In this document: in pieces, positions 9,197 to 18,318 of the stretch
Numbering within the stretch: position 1 is the first letter of the stretch
Layout: every line of letters begins with the position of its first letter
Assembly: GCF_900637545.1 (NCBI RefSeq)
Contig: NZ_LR134376.1
Coordinates: 887,001-951,000 of the forward strand
Length of the DNA stretch: 64,000 nucleotides
Direction of reading: 5' to 3'
Source: Aeromonas encheleia
GTDB lineage: Bacteria > Pseudomonadota > Gammaproteobacteria > Enterobacterales > Aeromonadaceae
The notes under the pieces: generated by a model
Databases searched by the model: none
What the model saw: only the letters and a program-made list of their open reading frames with translations
Told to the model about the DNA's origin: nothing
Position numbers and translations under genes: made by a program

Positions 9197-9529
9197 ATGG
9201 CCAATCGTAGTCGCCGTCTGCGTAAGAAACTGCGCGTCGATGAATTCCAGGAAATGGGATTCGACATCAGTTTCAACTTCCCGGTCGGCACCGCCGAAGA
9301 GACCATCGATACCGTGGTCGATGCGTTTATTGATGAAGTGATTGAACCCCGCAAGCTGGCCTTCGCCGGTTCGGGTCACCTGTCCTGGGAAGGCATGATC
9401 TGCACCCAGCAGTTGGGCAAGTGCACCGAGGAAGACCGTGCCGTCATCAAATCCTGGCTGGAAGGCAAGGGGATGGAAGCCGTGGTGGTCACCGAGCTGT
9501 TCGACCTCTGGTACGGCGAGCCGGCCTGA
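9197..9529 (+). CDS. yggL: YggL family protein (DUF469)
   Basis: 110 residues with the conserved N-terminus MANRSRRLRKKLRVDEFQEMG and full family length. Strong ribosome binding site AAGGAG 7 bases upstream of ATG. It is the usual neighbour of trmB in gammaproteobacteria. The YggL family has been linked to 50S ribosome assembly; the molecular role is otherwise unclear. Acidic apart from the basic N-terminus, soluble, no signal peptide. Confidence 0.92.
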   Translation: MANRSRRLRKKLRVDEFQEMGFDISFNFPVGTAEETIDTVVDAFIDEVIEPRKLAFAGSGHLSWEGMICTQQLGKCTEEDRAVIKSWLEGKGMEAVVVTELFDLWYGEPA

Positions 9530-9560
9530 TATCGGACTGCCTGTCACGGGCACATAGAAA

Positions 9561-9584
9561 ATCCCGCCGCTGGCGGGATTTTTG
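9561..9584 (+). terminator. Terminator after trmB-yggL
   Basis: Stem ATCCCGCC / GGCGGGAT with a 3-base loop, then TTTTT. Confidence 0.88.
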
Positions 9585-9630
9585 TCGGTGGGGGCGGCCC
9601 CTCACCCCGCTTCATGTCATGGAATAGCCA

Positions 9631-10551
9631 ATGGTGTTGTCATCCGAATTACTGGCCAGCATTCTCGAGCAGGTTCGTCCCCTGCTGGGACAAGGCAAGG
9701 TGGCCGACTATATCCCCGCGCTGGCCCAGGTTCCCGCCGATCGGCTCGGCATCGCGGTCTGTACCGTGCAAGGGGAGCTGTTCACCGCCGGTGACGCCTT
9801 CGAAGCCTTCTCCATCCAGAGTATCTCCAAGGCCCTGAGCCTCACCCTGGCACTGACCCTCTATCAGGAGGACGAGATCTGGGCCCGGGTCGGCAAGGAG
9901 CCCTCGGGCCAGCCGTTCAACTCGCTGGTGCAGCTCGAATTTGAGCAGGGCATTCCCCGCAACCCCTTCATCAATGCCGGGGCCCTGGTGGTGAGCGACC
10001 TGCTGGAGACGCGGCTCACCGCCCCCCGCCAACGCACCCTGGAGCTGGTGCGCCGCCTGTGCGGCAACCCGGCCATCATGGCGGATCAGGTGGTGGCGCG
10101 CTCCGAGTATCAGCACGCCGCCCGCAATGCGGCCATCGCCTACCTGATGAAGGCCTATGGCAACTTCGAGAACGAAGTGGACAAGGTGCTGCAAAGCTAC
10201 TTCAATGCCTGTGCCATTCGCATGAGCTGTGCCGATCTGGCGCGCACCTTCATCTACCTGGCCAATCGTGGCGTGCCCCTCGGCGAGAGCACGCCGCTGC
10301 TGCCGGCGCGCACCACCAAGCAGGTCAACGCCCTGCTCGCGACCTGCGGCCTCTATGACGAGGCGGGTGACTTCGCCTACCGGGTCGGCATGCCGGGCAA
10401 GTCCGGGGTCGGCGGCGGCATCATGGCGCTGATCCCGGGCGAACTCTGTGTCTGCGTCTGGTCACCCGAGCTCAACAAGGCCGGCAACTCGCTGGCCGGC
10501 ACGGCCGCGCTGGAGCTGCTGGCGGAGCGCCTTGGCCGCTCTATTTTCTAA
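9631..10551 (+). CDS. glsB: Glutaminase (serine-dependent beta-lactamase-like fold)
   Basis: 306 residues, the usual length of bacterial GlsB/YneH. It hydrolyses glutamine to glutamate and ammonia in the cytoplasm. Family features visible: the SxxK-like catalytic motif SIQSISK (near residue 62), [44 protein letters not shown] and the glycine-rich [22 protein letters not shown] lies 8 bases before ATG 9631. Probably transcribed on its own or with the rhodanese gene 29 bases downstream, because no terminator separates them. Confidence 0.93.
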   Translation: MVLSSELLASILEQVRPLLGQGKVADYIPALAQVPADRLGIAVCTVQGELFTAGDAFEAFSIQSISKALSLTLALTLYQEDEIWARVGKEPSGQPFNSLVQLEFEQGIPRNPFINAGALVVSDLLETRLTAPRQRTLELVRRLCGNPAIMADQVVARSEYQHAARNAAIAYLMKAYGNFENEVDKVLQSYFNACAIRMSCADLARTFIYLANRGVPLGESTPLLPARTTKQVNALLATCGLYDEAGDFAYRVGMPGKSGVGGGIMALIPGELCVCVWSPELNKAGNSLAGTAALELLAERLGRSIF

Positions 10552-10580
10552 TTTTGTTCACTATGGATCGAGACAACATC

Positions 10581-11873
10581 ATGAAACGAATCACAGCCCT
10601 GTTGCGGGCCGGTCTGGCCGCCTTGCTGCTCTGGTGCGCCTTGCCCGCCCTGGCGGCGGAATTGCCCCCCCTCTCCTTGGCGGATGCCAAGGCCAAGGAG
10701 GCCGTCATCCTGGATACCCGCCCCAGCTACTTCTACCAGGGCTGGCCCATGGCGGATGAGCAGCAGGGCGGCCACGTGGCTGGCGCCGAGAGCCTCTCCG
10801 CCGAGTGGAAATACGGTGACGAGGAGTGGGCCAAGGCGCTCAAGGAGAAGGGACTGAGTGCGGACCGTCCGGTGGCACTCTATGGCGAACCGCGCGGGGT
10901 GGCCGAGGTGGCCCGCCTGCTGCGCCAGCAGGGCATCAAGCAGCTGTTCGAGCTGCAGGACTGGAAGGCCGCGCCGCGCGAGGCCCTGACCCGCTGGCAG
11001 CAGCTGGTCTACCCGCGCTGGCTGGCGGATCTGCAGGAAGGCAAGCCGGTGGTGGCCAAGCCCAAGGGTGACTGGAAGCTGTTCGAGGTGGATTGGGGTT
11101 CACCCAAGGCTTACCTGCTGAGCCACATCCCGGGGGCCGGTTACATCGACACCAACCGCCTGGAAGAGGAGCCGTTGTGGAACAAGGTGTCCGATGAGGC
11201 GCTCAAGCAACTGCTGCTGGAGAACGGCATCCGTCACGACACCACCGTCATCCTCTATGGCCGCAACACCATGGCGGCGGCCCGTGCCGCTCACCTGATG
11301 ATGTACGCCGGGGTGGAAGACGTGCGACTGCTGGATGGCGGCCTGGATGCCTGGTTCGTGCAGCACCTGCGCACCGAGACCGGCCTGGCCAACAAGTACG
11401 AGCCGGTGAAGGAGTTCGGCGTGGCCATTCCGGCGCACCCCGAGTACCTCACCTCCCTGACCCAGGCCAAGGAGCTGCTCAAGCAGCCCGATGGCGCCCT
11501 GGTCAGCGTGCGTACCTGGGACGAGTTCGTCGGCAAGACCTCCGGCTACAGCTACATCAAGCCGAAGGGTGACATCCCCGGCGCCAAGTGGGGTCGTGGT
11601 GGGGTGGATGCCAACAGCATGAGCGACTTCCACAATCCGGATGGCACCATGAAGCCGGCCCGCGAGATCCTCGCCATGTGGGATGAGTGGGACATAGAGC
11701 CAACCCAGCAGGCCGCCTTCTACTGCGGTACCGGCTGGCGCGCCTCCGAGGCCTTCTTCTACGCCTGGCTGATGGACTGGAAGCGGATCAGCGTCTACGA
11801 CGGCGGCTGGTACGAGTGGAGCTCAGATCCCAAGAACCCCACCGTCACCGGTGAGCGTCAGCCCAAGGGCTGA
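10581..11873 (+). CDS. Periplasmic three-domain rhodanese (sulfurtransferase)
   Basis: 430 residues with a signal peptide (cleavage likely after LPALAA). Three rhodanese-like domains: about residues 25-130, 145-265 and 280-425. Only the third has an active-site cysteine loop (CGTGWRAS in AAFYCGTGWRASEAFF). In the second the loop reads YGRNTMAAA, and in the first YGEPRGVAE, both without Cys. It should transfer sulfane sulfur from thiosulfate or 3-mercaptopyruvate to an acceptor in the cell envelope. ATG 10581 was chosen over 10554 because it gives a clean signal peptide. It follows glsB closely. Physiological acceptor unknown. Confidence 0.85.
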   Translation: MKRITALLRAGLAALLLWCALPALAAELPPLSLADAKAKEAVILDTRPSYFYQGWPMADEQQGGHVAGAESLSAEWKYGDEEWAKALKEKGLSADRPVALYGEPRGVAEVARLLRQQGIKQLFELQDWKAAPREALTRWQQLVYPRWLADLQEGKPVVAKPKGDWKLFEVDWGSPKAYLLSHIPGAGYIDTNRLEEEPLWNKVSDEALKQLLLENGIRHDTTVILYGRNTMAAARAAHLMMYAGVEDVRLLDGGLDAWFVQHLRTETGLANKYEPVKEFGVAIPAHPEYLTSLTQAKELLKQPDGALVSVRTWDEFVGKTSGYSYIKPKGDIPGAKWGRGGVDANSMSDFHNPDGTMKPAREILAMWDEWDIEPTQQAAFYCGTGWRASEAFFYAWLMDWKRISVYDGGWYEWSSDPKNPTVTGERQPKG

Positions 11874-11897
11874 TGGCGCTCCTGCGTTACCCTGTCA

Positions 11898-11926
11898 AAG
11901 GCCGGACCCATGTCCGGCCTTTTTTC
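11898..11926 (+). terminator. Terminator after rhodanese gene
   Basis: Stem AAGGCCGGAC / GTCCGGCCTT with a CCAT loop and T run. Confidence 0.9.
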
Positions 11927-12076
11927 ATCTGGATCTCCTGGCGCATCCCGCTGTTAACTCGCTGATTCAGCTCGCTGTTCTCATATTCTGGCCACACTCA
12001 TTCGGGTGGGGGCGCTTGAGCTAGGCTTCAAGAAACATCCTCGTCCTGAGGATGCCGGAGGGAGAAGAGGCGGGCG

Positions 12077-12286
12077 ATGAAACGACTGATGATGATCCTG
12101 GTGTGTGTGCTGGGACTGGTGGCGTGCAGCTCTCAATACATCATGAGCACCCGGGACGGGAAGATGATTACCACCGACAGCAAGCCCAAGCTGGATGAGG
12201 ACACGGGCATGTACCGCTACTACGACGAAGAGGGGCGGGAGATGTTGATCAACAAGGATGACATCACCCAGATCATGGAGCGCTGA
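12077..12286 (+). CDS. YgdI/YgdR-family small lipoprotein
   Basis: 69 residues. Lipoprotein signal with lipobox LVACSS (Cys17) followed by the YgdI/YgdR core: QYIMSTRDGKMI, TTDSKPKLDEDTGMYRYYD, then IMER at the end. Family members are small periplasm-facing lipoproteins of SH3-like fold with unknown function. Purine-rich ribosome binding region GGAGGGAGAAGAGG upstream of ATG. Single gene followed by a bidirectional terminator. Confidence 0.92.
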   Translation: MKRLMMILVCVLGLVACSSQYIMSTRDGKMITTDSKPKLDEDTGMYRYYDEEGREMLINKDDITQIMER

Positions 12287-12301
12287 GGGGCGCAGGACGA
12301 G

Positions 12302-12330
12302 AAGGGCTGCCCGTGGGCAGCCCTTTTGTT
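12302..12330. terminator. Bidirectional terminator
   Basis: Stem AAGGGCTGCCC / GGGCAGCCCTT with a 2-base loop, then TTTTG. Lies between the convergent lipoprotein and ABC exporter genes. Confidence 0.85.
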
Positions 12331-15300
12331 TCAGCCGGTGATCTCGGCCACCTGGCGGTTGACCTGACCGACGAACAGCCGGTGGAAGCGGGAGTCCGGG
12401 TTGGCCAGCAGGCTGACCGGCGAGCCCTGCTCCACCACGCTACCCGCCTCCATCACCACCACCTTGTCCACCGACAAGAGCGGCTCCAGATGGTGGGCTA
12501 TCACCAGATAGCTGGCCTCCGGCCGGTAGCGATAGAGCAGCTCCGCCATCTTGCGCATGCCGCCGTGATCGAGATCCGAGGTGGCCTCGTCCAGCACGAT
12601 CAGCGGGCGGCGCGACAGCAGGATGCGGGCGATCACCAGCAGCTGGGTCTCGCCGGCCGACAGCTGCAGCTTGTCGAGATCCTCGTCCAGCCGACCGGCG
12701 CAGCGCTCGGCCAGGCCCACCCGGGCCAGCGCCAGCTCCAGCGCCTCGTCGTCGTGGCGGGTCAGGGGGGCCAGGTTGGCGCGCAGGGTGCCGAAGAAGG
12801 TGAGCGGCGTCTGGGAGACGGTGTCGTACAGATCGCGCACCGCCTCCGGCGCCAGCGCCGACAGCGGCTGCTCGTCGTAGTAGATCTCGCCCTGGGAGAC
12901 CGGATACATGGCCTGCAGCACCCCGAGCAGGGAGCTCTTGCCCGCACCGGTGCGGCCGCAGACGCCGACCTTCTCGCCGGGGGCCAACTCGAAGTTCACC
13001 TTGTGCAGCGCCCACTGGCTCGCCTCGGGGTAGCGCAGCCCCAGGTTGTCGAAGCGCACCCTGGGATGAGGGGTGGAGAGGGGCTCACCTTCCTGGCGCT
13101 CGCTCTCGATCTCGCTGTACTCGCGCACCCGCTCCACCGCATTCATCACCTGCTCCACCTCGGCGAAGGTGCGGATCAGGGAGTTGAGCATGGCCGAGGC
13201 GGTGAAGGCGTAGGTGATGGCCACGGCCCCCAGCAGCGAGCTGTTGCTGAAGGCCACCATCAGCGCCACGGCCCCGACCAGGGCGGCGGAGAGCAGGGTC
13301 TGGTGCATGCCGAGCCAGCGGTTGATGGAGGTGGTGGTGTACCAGCTGCGCAGGTTGTTGTCATAGTGCAGCAGCACCTGATCCAGGGCGTAGCGCTCGG
13401 CGCCGGCCAGACGCAGGGCGGGGGCGCCGCGGATGGTCTCGCTGATGCTGATGTAGAGCGGGGAGCGCAGCACCGAGGACTGGCGCCGCAGCTTGAGCTG
13501 CACCGCCCGGTAGCGGCGCTGCAGCACATAGAGCGCCCAGCCCACCAGGGGGGCGATGAGCAGCAGCAGCGGCATGTTGACGCCGATCACCGCCACCTGC
13601 AGCAACACCGAGATGAGCATGGCGAACAGCCCCATCAGCATGGACAGCAGTATCTCCTGCGCCTCCCCGAGATCCCGATCGAAGCGGTTGAGGATGCGCC
13701 CCTGGGGCACCTTGTCGAAGAACGCCATGGGGGCACGGCTGATGCGGCCCAGCATGCCGTCGAACAGGGTCCAGGCCAGCTTGAGGCCGAGCTTGTAGTT
13801 GATGATCCGCACCACCATGATGCAGACGAGGGAGCCCGCCCCCAGCAGCACATAGATGCCGAGCAGGGTGCGGACATCCGCCACCTCGGCCTTGCCGCCG
13901 AGCCAGAGATCCGAGGCGATGCGCAGTCCCTCCTGGCCCAGGGTGAGCAGCAGTGCGATCAGGATGGCGCCGGGGGCGGCCAGGCGCTGCCACATGAAGC
14001 CGAACAGGCCCCAGTCGACCTTGCCCTCGACCACCTTCTCCTCGCTGAATTGTTCCGCCTCCTGCGGCGCCACCATGGGGGCGGGGAGCGGATGCTGGAT
14101 GAGATCCGCCAGCTGGTGTGCGTCGAGCTCCACCAGTTGGCCCTGCTCGACCCGGATAACCCGATCGCAGTGGGCCAGCACGTCCGGATCGTGGCTCACC
14201 AGCAGCCGGGTGGGGCCCGGCTTGAAGGCGAGCCCCTGCTCCAGCACCTGGGCCGAGACGATGGGATCCAGCGCCGAGAGGGGGTTGTCCAGCAGCAGGA
14301 TGTCGGCCTTCGCATAGAGCGCGCGTGCCAGGGCGACCCGCTGCTGCTGGCCGCCGGAGAGGCGGGTACCGAGCTCGCCCACCAGGGTCTGGTCGCCGTG
14401 GCTGAGCAGGCTGAGGTCGGCACTGAGGGCGCAGGCGCCGAGCACCCAGCGATAGCGTTCGCCGTGCCAGGGCTGGCCGAACAGTATGTTGTTGCGAATG
14501 GTGTCGTTCATCAGCCAGGGCTTGTGGCCGAGGTGGGCCACCCGGCCGTGGCGGCGGATCTCCCCCTCGAACTCGTTGTCGAAGCCGGCGATCAGGTGCA
14601 GCAGGCAGCTCTTGCCCGCCCCGGTCGCCCCCGTGATCCCCACCAGCTCCCCCGGCTGGATAGCGAGGCTGGCCCCTTGCAGCACCGCCTTGTGCTGGTG
14701 CCGGGCGGTGACGGCCTGGAGCCGCAGGCTGCCGACGGGCAGGCTGGGGTCGTTGAGATCCCGGTGCTGTTCCGCGCTGTTGAGGAAGTCGCACAGCCGG
14801 TTGAAGCCGGTGTTGAAGTTGATCAGGGTGCGGATGAGGTAGGGCAGCCGCATCATGGGGATGCGCAGCACCGCGAACAGGGCGATGGTGGTGAACACCT
14901 GAGGCAGGGTCAGGCTCTGGCCCGATGCGAGATAGGTGGTGAAGGTGGCGAGGGTGACCAGCAGCGGGGTGCTCAGCATCAGGAAGCTGTTGACGGCATC
15001 GAGCTTGAGCACCCGGCCGAGCACGCCGAGCTCCTGCTGGCGCTTGGCGTTAGCCGCCTGGGTGAAGAAGGCGCCGAGCCCGTTCTGGCGCACCAGCCGC
15101 AGCTTCTTGATATATTCCGCCAGTATGCCGTTGCGCTCGTCCTGCTGGCGCTTGAGCTGCTGCTCCTGCTGGTTCATGCGGCGCACCACCCGGGTGGAGA
15201 CCAGCAGCAGCAGGGTGAGCACGGCGAAACCGACCAGGCCGGCACTGCCCACCTGCCACACCAGCAGGGCTATGGTGCCGGCCAGTTGCAGCGCCATGGT

Positions 15301-15894
15301 GAGCGGCATGGCCGGATCGGCCAGGATCCAGGTGATGTCCCACACATCCCGGTTGATGAGGTTCTGCACCCGGCCACCGGCGCGGTCGTCAAAGCTCTTG
15401 CCCCCCAGCTTCATCACCTTGGCGAGCAGGGACTCGGCCAGCAGGCGGCGAATGGGGACGTGCATCTTGAGCGCCAGCTGCAGGGAGTGCTCCGCCAGCA
15501 TGCCGGCGGCCAGCACCGAGGCGAACAGGGCGAAGGCCAGCAGCAGCTTGTGGCCTGTGCTGGCTCCGTCACCGAGCTGGGTCATGCTGTGGTTCAGCAG
15601 CCAGGGGCTGGCCAGGGTCGCCAGCATGCCGAGCAGCTGCAGCAGGGTGAGCAGGCCGATGCGCCCGCGGTAGTGATGCCAGATGAAGGCCATGATGGGC
15701 CAGGGCCGCACCGGCCGGGTGGCGGTCAGCGCGAGGAAGGCGTCGGCGCGCTCGTCACGCCTGTCTTCCGGCAGCAGAGGATAGAGATCGTCGAGGCTGA
15801 CCTGGGGTTCGCTCAGACCCTTGCGCAGCAAGGGCCCCGTCCAGTGATAGAAGAGACGGCTCAGCCAGCCGGCCGAGGTTTCCGGGTGTTCCAA
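12331..15894 (-). CDS. Full-length MRP-like (ABCC-type) ABC exporter, TMD-NBD-TMD-NBD in one chain
   Basis: 1187 residues: N-terminal MRP-like entry (FYHWTGPLLRKG, LYPLLPED), TMD1 (about 65-350), NBD1 (about 390-590), TMD2 (about 635-940) and NBD2 (about 955-1180). NBD1: Walker A GATGAGKS, signature LSGGQQQRVALARAL, Walker B LLLDNPLSALD, where the catalytic Glu is replaced by Asn. NBD2: Walker A GRTGAGKS, Walker B IVLDEATSDLD with the Glu present, but a divergent signature LSAGETQLLVIAR. One degenerate and one competent site is the ABCC pattern. The start codon is TTG at 15894 with AAGGAT upstream; no in-frame ATG lies nearby. Substrate unknown; pip lies just upstream on the same strand. Confidence 0.85.
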   Translation of the reverse strand: MEHPETSAGWLSRLFYHWTGPLLRKGLSEPQVSLDDLYPLLPEDRRDERADAFLALTATRPVRPWPIMAFIWHHYRGRIGLLTLLQLLGMLATLASPWLLNHSMTQLGDGASTGHKLLLAFALFASVLAAGMLAEHSLQLALKMHVPIRRLLAESLLAKVMKLGGKSFDDRAGGRVQNLINRDVWDITWILADPAMPLTMALQLAGTIALLVWQVGSAGLVGFAVLTLLLLVSTRVVRRMNQQEQQLKRQQDERNGILAEYIKKLRLVRQNGLGAFFTQAANAKRQQELGVLGRVLKLDAVNSFLMLSTPLLVTLATFTTYLASGQSLTLPQVFTTIALFAVLRIPMMRLPYLIRTLINFNTGFNRLCDFLNSAEQHRDLNDPSLPVGSLRLQAVTARHQHKAVLQGASLAIQPGELVGITGATGAGKSCLLHLIAGFDNEFEGEIRRHGRVAHLGHKPWLMNDTIRNNILFGQPWHGERYRWVLGACALSADLSLLSHGDQTLVGELGTRLSGGQQQRVALARALYAKADILLLDNPLSALDPIVSAQVLEQGLAFKPGPTRLLVSHDPDVLAHCDRVIRVEQGQLVELDAHQLADLIQHPLPAPMVAPQEAEQFSEEKVVEGKVDWGLFGFMWQRLAAPGAILIALLLTLGQEGLRIASDLWLGGKAEVADVRTLLGIYVLLGAGSLVCIMVVRIINYKLGLKLAWTLFDGMLGRISRAPMAFFDKVPQGRILNRFDRDLGEAQEILLSMLMGLFAMLISVLLQVAVIGVNMPLLLLIAPLVGWALYVLQRRYRAVQLKLRRQSSVLRSPLYISISETIRGAPALRLAGAERYALDQVLLHYDNNLRSWYTTTSINRWLGMHQTLLSAALVGAVALMVAFSNSSLLGAVAITYAFTASAMLNSLIRTFAEVEQVMNAVERVREYSEIESERQEGEPLSTPHPRVRFDNLGLRYPEASQWALHKVNFELAPGEKVGVCGRTGAGKSSLLGVLQAMYPVSQGEIYYDEQPLSALAPEAVRDLYDTVSQTPLTFFGTLRANLAPLTRHDDEALELALARVGLAERCAGRLDEDLDKLQLSAGETQLLVIARILLSRRPLIVLDEATSDLDHGGMRKMAELLYRYRPEASYLVIAHHLEPLLSVDKVVVMEAGSVVEQGSPVSLLANPDSRFHRLFVGQVNRQVAEITG

Positions 15895-15999
15895 TGGTGA
15901 TCCTTATTATTGTGTGTTGCTTCCGACAGGGTGGGGCGGCTCATGGGCCGCCCTCAATTTTAGGATGTCATTGCCCCGGGCCTGCTGCCCGGGCCGGGA

Positions 16000-17277
16000 T
16001 CAGCGATCCCGATTCAGGCGGATGAGCCGGTCCAGGATCTGCTCGCCGTCGGCCCGCAGGCCGTTGTGTTCGTATTCGTTGGTGATCCAGGCGCGGCTGT
16101 TGCCGAGGCCCTTGAGCGTCTCGCGGCAGTAGTCGAACTCGACGTACATGTCCTCGGCGTAGACGGCGCAGGCCACCGGCACTGTGTTGCGGGCCAGCCG
16201 GGCCGGATCGTAGAGCGGGCCCCAGTCCGCCTTGTGGGCCAGCAGGTGGGCGGCCTCCTTGAGCGGTATCAGCTCGCGGAACTGCTCGAACATCCAGGGG
16301 TAGATCATCTCGCCGGTGAAGGCGAAGTCCTTGCCCGGCGCCCAGGCCAGGGCCGGGTACTCGCCCCTGACCCGCTCGGCCGCCCAGTTGCTGGCTTCCC
16401 CCTCGCAGTAGATGGCCTCGTGCAGGATGGCGAACACCGGGTTGGTGTTGAACGGCTGCATGGCCTGCACCTGATAGAGGAAGGCGGGGTTGAGCCGCTC
16501 GCCGATGAAGGCGTCCTCCAGCAGGTAGTAGAGCTCCTCGAAGGCGCCGCTGGCGCCGAGATCCAGCCCCTGCTGCTGCAGCTGCTGCACCGTCAGGCGC
16601 TGGCCGTTGGGCAGCCGCACCTCGTGGTGATGCAGGTGGTTCGCCAGCCGGTTGGCGATGGCCTGGGCGTGGGGGAAGCGGGCGAAGAAGGCGCGATTCT
16701 TGTCCGCGACCCGCTGGTAGGTGGCGCGGTAGACCTCGTCCGCGCTGCGGCCTATGGGGGCCACGCCGCCGGTGAGGTAGACCTCGTGCAGGCTGTCCGG
16801 GAACAGGGAGAGATAGGTGAGGCTGCAGAAGCCGCCGAAGCTCTGGCCGAGCAGGCTCCACGGCCGGCCCGGGCTCAGGATCTCGCGCAGGTATTCGGCG
16901 TCCCGCACTATGCTGTCGGCGCGAAAATGGCTGAGGTAGTCGGCCTGCTGGCGGGGCGTGAACTGGGTCAGCGCCTCGGCATGGATGGGGGTGGAGTGGC
17001 CGGTGCCGCGCTGATCGAGCAGCAGTACCCTAAACTCCTGCAGCGCCCGCTTGAGCCAGCCGCTGGCGGCGGTCGGGCGCGGGGCTCCGAAGCCCGGGCC
17101 TCCCTGCAGGAAGAGCAGCCAGGGCAGGTCATCGTCCAGCCGATCCTGGTGACAGAGGGTGCGGCCAAACAGGGTGATGGTCTCCTCATCGTCAGGCTGC
17201 TGGTGGTCGAGGGGCACGGTGAAGAAGTGTGGCTCGCAATGGATGCCGTCCAGCACATAACGCAAGGGGCTGCTCAT
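16000..17277 (-). CDS. pip: Proline iminopeptidase
   Basis: 425 residues, alpha/beta hydrolase of family S33; the length equals that of the well-known Aeromonas enzyme. It removes N-terminal proline from peptides. Motifs: oxyanion-hole FLQGGPGFGAP (about residues 56-66), LLDQRGTGHSTP, nucleophile elbow LLGQSFGGF (Ser near residue 147) and the C-terminal acid and histidine regions (EDMYVEFDY, NEYEHNGLRADGE). No signal peptide, so cytosolic. It precedes the ABC exporter on the same strand by about 105 bases. Confidence 0.93.
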   Translation of the reverse strand: MSSPLRYVLDGIHCEPHFFTVPLDHQQPDDEETITLFGRTLCHQDRLDDDLPWLLFLQGGPGFGAPRPTAASGWLKRALQEFRVLLLDQRGTGHSTPIHAEALTQFTPRQQADYLSHFRADSIVRDAEYLREILSPGRPWSLLGQSFGGFCSLTYLSLFPDSLHEVYLTGGVAPIGRSADEVYRATYQRVADKNRAFFARFPHAQAIANRLANHLHHHEVRLPNGQRLTVQQLQQQGLDLGASGAFEELYYLLEDAFIGERLNPAFLYQVQAMQPFNTNPVFAILHEAIYCEGEASNWAAERVRGEYPALAWAPGKDFAFTGEMIYPWMFEQFRELIPLKEAAHLLAHKADWGPLYDPARLARNTVPVACAVYAEDMYVEFDYCRETLKGLGNSRAWITNEYEHNGLRADGEQILDRLIRLNRDR

Positions 17278-17525
17278 CTTGGGTCTCCCTGAGGGTAGGA
17301 AATCGTCGGCTCATCATAGCCCTGGCATGGGGGACGGGTCACGCCGCTTTTCGCTATTGTTGAGCGGCCGCCGAGCCATCTTGCCGGCCCGGCGAGGGCC
17401 TGGCCGGAATTATTATCGGCGGGTGATTGACGGCGAGTGGCGCTTGTCCAAAGATGAGCCGCCTGCCGAGCAAGGCAGGAGAACCGGCGCAGGAGTCGCG
17501 CACAAGAAAGGATGAGGTGGGCTCG

Positions 17526-17660
17526 ATGAAGCCTAAATGGATAAGGTTCAGGAAGAGAAGAAAACAGACGGATCCGGAAGGGGTGTTGCAGGCTGGGTTG
17601 CTGATGTTCAGCGCCACCTGCGGGGCCACTCTGCTGCTGGCGGCCTGTAACGGCGGCTAG
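17526..17660 (+). CDS. Small membrane-anchored protein, unknown
   Basis: 44 residues. Strongly basic N-terminus (KPKWIRFRKRRK), then a hydrophobic stretch (about residues 20-41) ending in LLLAACNGG. ATG 17526 follows a good GAGGTGG site, and a strong terminator begins 18 bases after the stop, so this looks like a real single-gene unit. The LAAC-like sequence sits at the extreme C-terminus, so it is not an ordinary lipoprotein. Function not recognised. Confidence 0.6.
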   Translation: MKPKWIRFRKRRKQTDPEGVLQAGLLMFSATCGATLLLAACNGG

Positions 17661-17677
17661 CAGATGACCAGACTGAC

Positions 17678-17707
17678 AAGGCCCGCTCCCTCGAGCGGGC
17701 CTTTTCA
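17678..17707 (+). terminator. Terminator after the 44-residue gene
   Basis: Perfect 11-bp stem AAGGCCCGCTC / GAGCGGGCCTT, then TTTTC. Confidence 0.9.
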
Positions 17708-17860
17708 TTTGGCGACGCCTGCCGGGTGATGAGACTCCAACCAGTACCGATCTGACGGGGATCGGGACCGGCCCGGGGCCACCCCTGGCGCCGGGTTTGC
17801 GGTAGCCGGAGAGCTGCTGCTATGGTCAGATCACGACTCGATCCACTGAGGGAGACGATC

Positions 17861-18082
17861 ATGAATAGTCGTGAGAGAGTTCTGGCCCATCTGGCCACCG
17901 ATCAACGGGTCGCCGGCCTGACCGCCGGTGAGGCGCTGGCCAGCATCAACCATTCGATGAGCTCGCTGCTGCTGCAACGGGATCAGCATTTCTTCCGCCG
18001 CCACGCCGATGACCCTTGCCACGAGGTCGCGCGGGCCTGCTATGCCGGCCACGTCTGGCACGGTGACGAGAACCTGTCATAG
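17861..18082 (+). CDS. Hypothetical protein, 73 residues
   Basis: ATG 17861 is preceded by GAGGGAGA and the frame is followed by a strong terminator at 18126. The protein is soluble, with no signal peptide or membrane segment. It has a His/Cys-rich C-terminal half (HADDPCHEVARACYAGHVWHGDE) that could bind metal, but no family was recognised. An in-frame ATG at 17822 lacks a good ribosome binding site. Confidence 0.6.
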   Translation: MNSRERVLAHLATDQRVAGLTAGEALASINHSMSSLLLQRDQHFFRRHADDPCHEVARACYAGHVWHGDENLS

Positions 18083-18125
18083 CTCTGTGGGGAGGGCTGC
18101 GCCGCCGCGCGCGAACGCCAGATGC

Positions 18126-18155
18126 AAAAAGGCCCGCTCGAGTGAGCGGGCCTTT
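18126..18155. terminator. Bidirectional terminator
   Basis: Stem GGCCCGCTC / GAGCGGGCC with A run left and T run right. It ends both the 73-residue gene and, on the minus strand, the tRNA-Phe/Asn unit. Confidence 0.88.
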
Positions 18156-18161
18156 CAAATT

Positions 18162-18237
18162 TGGCTCCTCCTACTGGACTTGAACCAGTGACATACGGAT
18201 TAACAGTCCGCCGTTCTACCGACTGAACTAAGGAGGA
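18162..18237 (-). tRNA. tRNA-Asn (GTT)
   Basis: 76 nt including encoded CCA. Anticodon loop CTGTTAA gives anticodon GTT; acceptor TCCTCCT pairs with AGGAGGA. T-arm reads TTCAAGT. Confidence 0.97.
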
Positions 18238-18242
18238 ATTGT

Positions 18243-18318
18243 TGGTGCCCAGAGACGGAATCGAACCGCCGACACGGGGATTTTCAATCCCCTGCTCTAC
18301 CGACTGAGCTATCTGGGC
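18243..18318 (-). tRNA. tRNA-Phe (GAA)
   Basis: 76 nt with encoded CCA. Anticodon loop TTGAAAA gives GAA; acceptor GCCCAGA. It lies 5 bases upstream of tRNA-Asn in transcription order, so the two are probably co-transcribed. Confidence 0.97.

Noticed and set aside
12313..15900. 1195-codon plus-strand frame antisense to the ABC exporter
   Set aside because: Shadow frame; composition is low-complexity Gln/His/Glu/Gly; the minus strand has all ABC motifs.
15925..15956. GGGCGGC / GCCGCCC hairpin between pip and the ABC exporter as a terminator
   Set aside because: No T run on the minus strand, where both genes are transcribed; could be a weak pause only.
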